Shown here: positions 16,538-23,103 of the stretch, piece by piece | How positions within the stretch are numbered: the first letter of the stretch is position 1 | Layout of the letters: each line of letters begins with the position of its first letter | Source of the DNA: Synergistales bacterium | Lineage (GTDB): Bacteria > Synergistota > Synergistia > Synergistales > Aminithiophilaceae | NCBI GenBank assembly: GCA_018433595.1 | Contig: JAHDQY010000005.1 | Location: forward strand, 1-64,000 | Reading direction: 5' to 3' | Length of the DNA stretch: 64,000 bases | The notes under the pieces: model-generated | Told to the model about the DNA's origin: nothing | What the model saw: only the letters and a program-made list of their open reading frames with translations | Databases searched by the model: none | Program-made: the position numbers and the translations under genes

Positions 16538-17827
16538 ATGAAGCAGGAAGACATTCCCGTTTTTTTAAAAGATCTTCTTCAAGAGCTGCTGGAGGACCTT
16601 TCTCCGAGACGCATCTTCGGAGAAAGGCTCAACGTCGAAGGTGAAACGCTGCGTATCGAGGGCAGAACCTTCACCGGCCCCTTTTATCTCCTGGCCCTGG
16701 GAAAAGCAGCCTGGGATTCAGCGGCGGCCCTGGCTCCCCTTCTCAGCGACCACCTCTGCGGAGGCATCGCCCTGACCCGCTACGGTGCAAGTCGTGGAAA
16801 GATCTCCGGGATCGAAATCCTGGAGGCCGGTCACCCCATTCCCGATCGCGCCGGACTGGAAGCGACCCGCAGGATCGTTGCCGAAATCGAGGAACTGCCA
16901 GCCGAGGCAACAGTCGTGGCTTGCATATCCGGTGGTGGGTCGGCCCTCTTCGAATGGCCCCTTGAGGGAGTTTCCCTGGAGGACCTGGAGCACCTCAACC
17001 GCATTCTCCTCGCTTCGGGAGCGACCATCGACGAAGTCAACGAGATTCGCAAGGGGGTTTCCTGCGTCAAGGAAGGTGGCCTCTTAAGTTTTATCGGAAT
17101 CCGTTCCTGTCTGGGACTTATTTTTTCCGACGTCGTGGGCGACGATCCGGCGCTGGTAGCCTCAGGGCCGACCGTTCCCGGGATTCAAGGGAAACGCTGG
17201 CAAGAGATCTTCAACCGGTATGAACTCTGGGAAGCAGTCCCCCCCTCCATTATTCAGACCCTTTCCGATTCTAGAGGGGAAGGGGCACATGAAGGGGAAG
17301 TCTTTAATAGCGTCCTTCTGAGGAACGGTGACCTTTGCCGCATCGCCGTGGAAAGACTCGAAAAAGCTGGCTTCAAGACCCTGTTCCTTTCGGCCTGCAT
17401 CTCCGGTGAGGCTTCGGAAGTGGGACGTTTCCTCGGTGATGTCGCCCGGGAAATCCACTGCAACGGCAAACCTCTTTCCAGGCCCGCGGCGGTAATTACC
17501 GGCGGAGAGACGATTGTGCAGGTCAGGGGGAAAGGACGAGGTGGCCCGAACATGGAAACGGCCCTCGGCTTCGCTCGCCAAGTCAGAGATATCCCCGGAG
17601 TCTGGCTCCTTTCGGTCGATTCCGACGGGTCCGACGGGAGCACCGAAGCAGCCGGAGGACTCGTTTGCGGCGATACCTGGAATCGCATTCTTTCGGCGGG
17701 TCTCCAGCCGGAAAAGGGACTCAGGGAAAACAATAGCCTGTCCATTCTGGAAAGGGTCAATAGCTTGGTGATGACAGGCCCCACGGGAACCAACCTGAAC
17801 GATCTCCGCATCGTTCTCATGCCCTGA
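16538..17827 (+). CDS. Glycerate 2-kinase (GckA/TtuD, MOFRL family)
   Basis: 429 residues. It phosphorylates D-glycerate to 2-phosphoglycerate, feeding serine- or glyoxylate-derived carbon into glycolysis. The N-terminal DUF4147 domain has ALGKAAWDSAAALAP, VACISGGGSALFEWP and the family's NEIRKGVSCVKEGGL. The C-terminal MOFRL domain has ITGGETIVQVRGKGRGGPNME and SVDSDGSDGSTEAAGG. I start at the ATG at 16538 with GGTGAG 7 bases upstream rather than the upstream GTG. A terminator follows the stop. The class V aminotransferase at 60.9 kb could supply the same serine/glyoxylate metabolism, but the genes are not linked. Confidence 0.92.
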   Translation: MKQEDIPVFLKDLLQELLEDLSPRRIFGERLNVEGETLRIEGRTFTGPFYLLALGKAAWDSAAALAPLLSDHLCGGIALTRYGASRGKISGIEILEAGHPIPDRAGLEATRRIVAEIEELPAEATVVACISGGGSALFEWPLEGVSLEDLEHLNRILLASGATIDEVNEIRKGVSCVKEGGLLSFIGIRSCLGLIFSDVVGDDPALVASGPTVPGIQGKRWQEIFNRYELWEAVPPSIIQTLSDSRGEGAHEGEVFNSVLLRNGDLCRIAVERLEKAGFKTLFLSACISGEASEVGRFLGDVAREIHCNGKPLSRPAAVITGGETIVQVRGKGRGGPNMETALGFARQVRDIPGVWLLSVDSDGSDGSTEAAGGLVCGDTWNRILSAGLQPEKGLRENNSLSILERVNSLVMTGPTGTNLNDLRIVLMP

Positions 17828-17846
17828 GGATAGAGACATACCTAAA

Positions 17847-17886
17847 CGAGGTGCCACCCCCGAAAGGTTGGCACCTCGCTCTATTT
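17847..17886 (+). terminator. Terminator after the glycerate kinase gene
   Basis: Perfect 10-base stem CGAGGTGCCA/TGGCACCTCG with a 12-base loop, followed by CTCTATTTTC on the plus strand. Confidence 0.65.
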
Positions 17887-17936
17887 TCAGCACGGCATTT
17901 CCCTTGCTCCCGCCGCTTTCGCATCATCATAAGAAA

Positions 17937-18012
17937 TGGTGGACCATACAGGACTCGAACCTGTAACACCCTGATTAAGAGTCAGGTGCTCTACCAATTG
18001 AGCTAATGGTCC
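17937..18012 (-). tRNA. tRNA-Lys (anticodon CTT), copy 1
   Basis: 76 bases with encoded CCA. The acceptor GGACCAT/ATGGTCC and the anticodon loop CTCTTAA give CTT, reading AAG. The sequence is identical to the copy at 19684-19759. It has its own promoter. Confidence 0.97.
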
Positions 18013-18067
18013 ACATCGTCTCCCGTGGAAGCGCTTGGAAACCCGGCTCCCCCTTTTGGACTAGGGC

Positions 18068-18096
18068 ATTATAGGTCAGCTCCAAATACCTGTCTA
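18068..18096 (-). promoter_or_regulatory. Promoter of tRNA-Lys copy 1
   Basis: Minus-strand TAGACA and TATAAT with 17 bases between; the -10 box ends 55 bases upstream of the tRNA 5' end. Confidence 0.7.
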
Positions 18097-18651
18097 TAGG
18101 ACCAAAGACTCAGGGCATGTTCGCAAAGCAGGGTTAAACGCACCGTATGAATCGAACCCATCACAACAGCCAGGATGCCTTAAGGTGCAGGCCCGTCCGT
18201 CCGGGAGGGAGCGGGTTTACTAGGCCGACAGGTTGAAATATCTTGGCCAGACCTCTAATCTGTGTGCGTTTTTAGGATCGGCATCGCCTCGGAGAACTTC
18301 TCCCTACAAGACGCCAAGCCCCATGAAAAAAACCTTCACCCGACAGATCCGGGCTTCACGAAAAGAGCCATCCGGAACGAGGGCACCTGCGAAGAGATCG
18401 GAAAGGAGACGGGAACCCTTAGCAGGGAGCCTCTCTTCGGCCTCGGTCCGACAAAAAGCCCGCCATTCTGTCAAAACCATAAACCTCCTGCACGGCATGA
18501 TACGTCGTGGAGAATATTTAAAAATACTTCAGTTGCCCCATGACCTTTTAAGCCCTCTCCACGAAATCCCTTGTTCATGTTAGTCTAGTTTGAAGCCGTC
18601 AGGCTACGGCATGGGGCCAACCGTCCCGGCCTTGTGAAAATTGGAGCAGCA
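18097..18651. other. Gene-poor stretch between tRNA-Lys copy 1 and the REC-GGDEF gene
   Basis: About 550 bases with no convincing coding frame: the short frames here lack ribosome sites and any family resemblance. A GC-rich hairpin candidate lies near 18192-18215, with CCCG and CGGG flanks, around a GGGA that could be a GNRA loop. A TTAAAAATACTT-type AT-rich patch near 18517 could hold a promoter for the downstream gene. No known riboswitch or stable RNA class could be assigned. Confidence 0.4.
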
Positions 18652-18664
18652 GGGGGAGTCTCTC

Positions 18665-19612
18665 TTGAAGTGCCTCATCGCTGACGATAGCCGTTTCCAC
18701 CGAAACCTTATCCGGGATTGTACCTCCACAAAACTTCAAAATGCCCAGGTCATTGAGGCTGCCGATGGCACGGAAGCCCTGCGAATCATCTCTGAAGAAA
18801 GGCCGGATCTGATTTTCCTCGACAACGAGATGCCAGGCCTTTCCGGTGTCCAGGTCGCGGCAAAGATTCGCTGCCTCGATGAGCGTTACATCCCGTACAT
18901 TCTCATGGTTACCAGCCTCAATAACGCAGGAGAAGCCCTTGAAGGCGGATGTGACGACTTTATCCGTAAACCCTTCAATCCCGACGAAATGAGGGCCCGC
19001 ATTACCGTAGCCCTCCGCATTATTGCCGTTTACCAGAAAATGCGCCGACAAACCGAGGAAATGGAGCGATTGGCTCGCATTGATTCCCTGACGGGGCTCT
19101 ACAACCGCCGCATGATCGATGAGCGGCTCCGGGAGGCCGTCGAGGAAGCCCGAAGAAAGAAGCGGGAGCTGACGCTCTGCATGTGTGATGTTGATGGGTT
19201 CAAAAAAATCAATGACACTTACGGTCACATCAAGGGCGATGAGATTCTCGTCGCCTTGGCCTCCTGCCTCAGAAGCTGCTTGCGCCTGGGGGATTTTCTC
19301 GCTCGTTACGGTGGCGACGAGTTCTTCATCATTTTTTACGAAACGGGGGGCGACGTAGCTCCTCTGATTGAACGAAGGCTTCATTCGGTAGCCGCTTCGA
19401 TCAAGCTACCCGACGGCGCTCCTCTTTCGGTCTCTCTCGGTCTTTGGTCAGGCCTGCCCAAGGAAAGCGATGAACCGGAAGCCCTCCTGAAAAAAGCGGA
19501 TAACGCCCTTTACGAGAACAAAGGACAGCGCACCCGTCTGAACGGGGGAGCAAGTTCACGCCAACTCACTCCTTCAAGGCTGTCTGGGGCGGAAGGTTCC
19601 ACGCAAAACTGA
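18665..19612 (+). CDS. Response regulator with GGDEF domain (diguanylate cyclase)
   Basis: 315 residues. The REC domain (1-120) has the acidic pair IADDS, the phospho-acceptor in IFLDNEMPG, the MVTS switch threonine and the IRKPF lysine. A GGDEF domain (about 150-300) has the metal-binding CDVDGFKKINDTYGH and an intact RYGGDEFF. RLGD sits exactly five residues before GGDEF, the c-di-GMP inhibitory I-site. It should make c-di-GMP in response to phosphorylation; the architecture resembles PleD with one receiver. The start is a TTG at 18665 with GGGGGAG 6 bases upstream. No histidine kinase is nearby, so it is an orphan regulator. Confidence 0.93.
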   Translation: MKCLIADDSRFHRNLIRDCTSTKLQNAQVIEAADGTEALRIISEERPDLIFLDNEMPGLSGVQVAAKIRCLDERYIPYILMVTSLNNAGEALEGGCDDFIRKPFNPDEMRARITVALRIIAVYQKMRRQTEEMERLARIDSLTGLYNRRMIDERLREAVEEARRKKRELTLCMCDVDGFKKINDTYGHIKGDEILVALASCLRSCLRLGDFLARYGGDEFFIIFYETGGDVAPLIERRLHSVAASIKLPDGAPLSVSLGLWSGLPKESDEPEALLKKADNALYENKGQRTRLNGGASSRQLTPSRLSGAEGSTQN

Positions 19613-19644
19613 CTGAAGGGGAAATATCGGCATCGAAACATGAT

Positions 19645-19682
19645 AAAAAGAGGCCTCCTTCTGATAAGGAGGCCTCAAAAAA
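19645..19682 (-). terminator. Terminator of the six-tRNA operon
   Basis: Perfect 11-base stem GAGGCCTCCTT/AAGGAGGCCTC with a five-base loop. On the minus strand it runs into TTTTT. It lies just beyond tRNA-Lys copy 2, and could also end the REC-GGDEF transcript less efficiently. Confidence 0.85.
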
Positions 19683-19683
19683 C

Positions 19684-19759
19684 TGGTGGACCATACAGGA
19701 CTCGAACCTGTAACACCCTGATTAAGAGTCAGGTGCTCTACCAATTGAGCTAATGGTCC
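19684..19759 (-). tRNA. tRNA-Lys (anticodon CTT), copy 2
   Basis: 76 bases with encoded CCA, identical in sequence to the copy at 17937-18012. It is the last gene of the Ala-Pro-Gly-Arg-His-Lys operon. Confidence 0.97.
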
Positions 19760-19795
19760 ACGTTATAAAATGACGGGCCGATGCCCGTAAACTGC

Positions 19796-19873
19796 TGGGG
19801 TGAGCGAGGGGACTTGAACCCCCAACCCCTGGAACCACAATCCAGTGCTCTGACCAGTTGAGCTACGCTCACC
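19796..19873 (-). tRNA. tRNA-His (anticodon GTG)
   Basis: Anticodon loop TTGTGGT gives GTG. The acceptor GTGAGCG/CGCTCAC is preceded by the extra 5' G (included here) that pairs with the C discriminator, a histidine-tRNA hallmark. CCA is encoded. Confidence 0.97.
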
Positions 19874-19901
19874 GCATCCAACATTGTGAACCGAATCTTT
19901 C

Positions 19902-19978
<77 letters not shown>

Positions 19979-19989
19979 TTCATAAACCT

Positions 19990-20066
19990 TGGAGCGGGAA
20001 ACGGGATTCGAACCCGCGACCTACGGCTTGGAAGGCCGTCGCTCTAGCCAGCTGAGCTATTCCCGC
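19990..20066 (-). tRNA. tRNA-Gly (anticodon TCC)
   Basis: 77 bases with encoded CCA; acceptor GCGGGAA/TTCCCGC; anticodon loop CTTCCAA gives TCC. Only 11 bases separate it from tRNA-Arg, consistent with processing from one precursor. Confidence 0.97.
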
Positions 20067-20082
20067 GTTTTGGCTGATGTCA

Positions 20083-20160
20083 TGGTCGGGGCGAAAGGAT
20101 TCGAACCTTCGACCCCCTGCTCCCAAAGCAGGTGCGCTAACCTGACTGCGCTACGCCCCG
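20083..20160 (-). tRNA. tRNA-Pro (anticodon TGG)
   Basis: 78 bases with encoded CCA; acceptor CGGGGCG/CGCCCCG; anticodon loop TTTGGGA gives TGG. Confidence 0.97.
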
Positions 20161-20201
20161 TTTCGCTATCCTCTATAAAAATAGGTTAAGCCCTGAAGGT
20201 C

Positions 20202-20276
20202 TGGTGGAGCTGGGGGGACTCGAACCCCCGGCCTTTTCCTTGCGAAGGAAACGCGCTCCCTCTGCGCTACAGCCCC
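20202..20276 (-). tRNA. tRNA-Ala (anticodon CGC)
   Basis: 75 bases with encoded CCA; acceptor GGGGCTG/CAGCTCC with a G-U pair; anticodon loop TTCGCAA gives CGC, reading GCG. First gene of the six-tRNA operon. Confidence 0.95.
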
Positions 20277-20290
20277 TTAGGACGACGACC

Positions 20291-20319
20291 ATTCTAGACA
20301 GGGCCGTCTTCCTTGTCAA
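20291..20319 (-). promoter_or_regulatory. Strong promoter of the six-tRNA operon
   Basis: Minus-strand consensus TTGACA and TAGAAT with exactly 17 bases between; the -10 box ends 14 bases from the tRNA-Ala 5' end. This is the closest match to consensus noticed in the window, as expected for stable RNA genes. Confidence 0.85.
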
Positions 20320-20423
20320 GAGCAGTCGCCGGGACAACGCAGAGGTCTCCGGTTGCCCCTCTTGAGTCTATCGAGCATAATGCCTCATAGCGTGGATGGC
20401 AACCCTTCTGGAGGCTGATCAAG

Positions 20424-22052
20424 ATGAGTCACGGTCCTGAACTGGTGCATCGTTGGGTAAAAGAGCTCAATGCATTGAAAGGGCGGTTGCGCGTTCAGAA
20501 AATTGAAGGCGGCGACAGCTGGGCAGTCCTAGCGATGGGAAAGAAAGAGCCATGGCTCTTTCTTTCCTGGGATCATGAAGCTTTCGGCTGCTGCTGGTGC
20601 CGAGGGCAGGAAATACCCTCCCTCCTTCAGCTTGCTTCGTTCATGCCTCCCATCATTGCCGCCCTGAAGCGCCACTTAAGCGGCGCCACCCTGACGGGAG
20701 CCTCTCAGATCAACCGGGATAGAGTGCTCGACCTCCTCTTTCAGCGTCCCGTCGGGAAAGACATTGCTCTTGACTATCACCTGATTCTCGAGTCGGCCGA
20801 TCGGTTCAGTAACCTCATCTTAGCCGACGATGGGGGGAAAATTCTCGAAATCAGCCGTCATATCCATCCCGACACCAACCGTTACAGGACCCTGGTTCCC
20901 GGGCTCCCTTACACACCGCCGCCGCCTTTTCAGGGCATTGATCCGGAAAAATTGGCAGCCCCGGAAGATCTCACCCGTCTTCGGGGGCTCGGTCGTCCTC
21001 TCCTGAAGGCCTTGGCCCGCCTGCTGAAAGAAAGACCGGAATGTGAGGAACCCCTTCTCTCCACTCTTCGCCGCTTCGAGGTCGAAGACCCTCTCTTCTG
21101 CCTTCTGCCGGGCAATTACCTGGCCGCCTCCCCTCTGAGCATCGGCACCGGAGAAGTGATCCCAGGGACGTCTCTTCAGGCGTCACGATATATCACGATA
21201 GATCCCCTGATCTCGGCGAAACGGGACAAGATCCGTGTCTCCATCTCGAAACAGATCGAGGGAGAACGATGGCGACTCGCCCAGCGCTTGAACGGTTTCG
21301 AAGAGAGATTCAGAAGGCATCAGGCGGCAGATTCCGACAAACTCAAGGGACAAGCCCTTCTTGCCTTCGCCCATCTCATTCCCTCCGGCGTGGAAACCGT
21401 CGAGCTGCCCCGACCCGATGGCAATTCTTCCCTGATTTTTGTCGAGCTGGATTCACAAAAGACAGCTTCCGAAAATGCCCAAATCTATTTTAAGAAGTAT
21501 CGAAAGGCGATAGAGAACGCCAAAGGAGCCGAAAAGGAGATCAACCGACTTCGTTTCAAAATTGACGAGCTTGACGAAGAACTGGCGATCCTTGAAAAAG
21601 CCGATCTGTCGGCCCTGCTTTTACTTAAGGAAGAACGCTCACCCCGGATGCCATCAAGAAAAAAGAAACAGCGGATGCCATCTCACCTCAGCCTGGACCA
21701 TCTTGGATGCCGCATCCTCGTCGGTCTTACCGCGAAAGGGAACCGCTATGTCACTTTCGATCAGGCTTCCGGAGAAGACATCTGGTTCCATGCCCGGAAC
21801 CTGCCGGGAGCTCACGTGATCCTCAAGTGCCCTTCCGACGAAATACCCGAGGAGGCTTTCGCCGCCGCGGCCTCTCTCGCCGCTCATTATTGCCGTGGTG
21901 CGGGAGACGAGCCTGTAGTCGTCGATTACACGGAACGCAAGCACGTCCGCCATATTCCCGGCAGCGGACCCGCCAACGTCACTTACCGGAGCTTCTCCTC
22001 CATCAGTGCCTCTCCCCGGCTCTGGCGAGAACGGCTCGGAGATACTCCCTGA
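20424..22052 (+). CDS. NFACT-family protein (RqcH / fibronectin-binding-like)
   Basis: 542 residues. The order NFACT-N domain (with NRDRVLDLLFQRPVG), helix-hairpin-helix and coiled-coil middle (NAKGAEKEINRLRFKIDELDEELAIL) and NFACT-R domain (EDIWFHARNLPGAHVIL, near 455) is that of RqcH. Such proteins bind obstructed 50S subunits and add C-terminal alanine tails to stalled chains. Older names call them fibronectin-binding proteins. GGAGG lies 9 bases before the ATG. The last 50 bases overlap the end of the convergent rluD gene. Confidence 0.9.
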   Translation: MSHGPELVHRWVKELNALKGRLRVQKIEGGDSWAVLAMGKKEPWLFLSWDHEAFGCCWCRGQEIPSLLQLASFMPPIIAALKRHLSGATLTGASQINRDRVLDLLFQRPVGKDIALDYHLILESADRFSNLILADDGGKILEISRHIHPDTNRYRTLVPGLPYTPPPPFQGIDPEKLAAPEDLTRLRGLGRPLLKALARLLKERPECEEPLLSTLRRFEVEDPLFCLLPGNYLAASPLSIGTGEVIPGTSLQASRYITIDPLISAKRDKIRVSISKQIEGERWRLAQRLNGFEERFRRHQAADSDKLKGQALLAFAHLIPSGVETVELPRPDGNSSLIFVELDSQKTASENAQIYFKKYRKAIENAKGAEKEINRLRFKIDELDEELAILEKADLSALLLLKEERSPRMPSRKKKQRMPSHLSLDHLGCRILVGLTAKGNRYVTFDQASGEDIWFHARNLPGAHVILKCPSDEIPEEAFAAAASLAAHYCRGAGDEPVVVDYTERKHVRHIPGSGPANVTYRSFSSISASPRLWRERLGDTP

Positions 22053-23019
22053 GCTGATCGGGAAGGGGGCAGGAAAAGGCCAGAGACTCTTTCGTGACAG
22101 GGTGGAGGAAGGCAAGGCGCCAGGCATGGAGGAAGACCCGGTCAAGAGGCATCGGATCGTGGTGACCTCCGGCATAGAGATCATCGCCGACAAGAGGACA
22201 GCCGATATGCCGCATATGGACCCTGATTTGATGGGTCCGCCCCGTGTGGATGCGGCAAACGACGAGAGAGCAGCCCCCCGCCGTCCAGAGCCTCCGGAAC
22301 GAAGTCAAAGCTTCGCGGCCTCCGCTATCGACAGCCATTCGCAGGCGATTGAGACGATCCCGCCCGATGGGAGCATCAACCTCCCCTTCGGGGGAAGGCG
22401 TTCCCTTGACCAGCGCCAGATAGCGTTTGTCGACGTGGCGATTCCGGAAGGCATCGATCATGGCTTCCTGAGCCGCCCCGTTACGAGTGACGACCATCAG
22501 GCCCGAGGTGGTTCGATCGAGCCGATGGACAATGCCGGGGCGGATGACGCCGTTGGAGATGCCGATATCGGGATAGCGCCAGAGCAGACCGTGGACAAGA
22601 GTGCCCCGCCAGTGGCCCGGAGCGGGATGTACGACAAGGCCGGCAGGTTTGTCGATAACAAGGATATGAGAATCTTCGTAGACGACATCGAAGGGCACCG
22701 GCTCCGGCTCGATTTCGATACCTTGCGGAGGAGGAAGAGAGACCTCGTAGCGTTCTCCCTCGCCGATCCGAAATCCCGCCTTTGCCTTGCCTCTTTCTGA
22801 CAGAGGCCTGACCCGCTCCTCTTCGATGAGTTTTTTAGCGTAGCTTCGGGTAATGCCCAGCTGCGACGCGATATAAAGATCGAGTCTCACGCCCGCATCG
22901 CACGGACCAATGGTCAAGGCCTCACAAATCTCCTCCTTGCGCTCCGGAGCTTCCTCGTCGTCGGCAAAAACCTCTTCCCGGATTTCCTCCTCCCCGAGAA
23001 CCCCGTCTTCTTTCTTCAT
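22003..23019 (-). CDS. rluD: RluD-type 23S rRNA pseudouridine synthase
   Basis: 338 residues. An acidic N-terminal tail of about 35 residues (EEEIREEVFADDEEAPERKEE) precedes an S4 RNA-binding domain (RLDLYIASQLGITRSYAKKLI) and the RluA catalytic domain with GIVHRLDRTTSGLMVV carrying the catalytic aspartate. It isomerises uridines in helix 69 of 23S rRNA if it is a true RluD; RluC or YlyB alternatives cannot be excluded. GGAGGGAG precedes the ATG. The acidic tail is unusual in composition. The gene lies 84 bases downstream of ileS. Confidence 0.9.
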   Translation of the reverse strand: MKKEDGVLGEEEIREEVFADDEEAPERKEEICEALTIGPCDAGVRLDLYIASQLGITRSYAKKLIEEERVRPLSERGKAKAGFRIGEGERYEVSLPPPQGIEIEPEPVPFDVVYEDSHILVIDKPAGLVVHPAPGHWRGTLVHGLLWRYPDIGISNGVIRPGIVHRLDRTTSGLMVVTRNGAAQEAMIDAFRNRHVDKRYLALVKGTPSPEGEVDAPIGRDRLNRLRMAVDSGGREALTSFRRLWTAGGCSLVVCRIHTGRTHQIRVHMRHIGCPLVGDDLYAGGHHDPMPLDRVFLHAWRLAFLHPVTKESLAFSCPLPDQLREYLRAVLARAGERH

Positions 23020-23103
23020 CTTCTCCCTCCACAGTGCGCCCGGCGGGGCCGCCCTCTTTCGGAACAGCCCCGCCGGGGAATCGCCACATTGAAGTTTGGC
23101 TCC

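Noticed and set aside
18191-18222. Possible SRP (4.5S) RNA tip
   Set aside because: Part of the sequence resembles GTCCGGAAGGAAGC, but the 5' strand of the conserved internal loop (GTCAGG) is absent and no enclosing helix was found.
18304-18498. 64-codon minus-strand frame
   Set aside because: No ribosome site and no family resemblance; it lies in the gene-poor interval and looks random.
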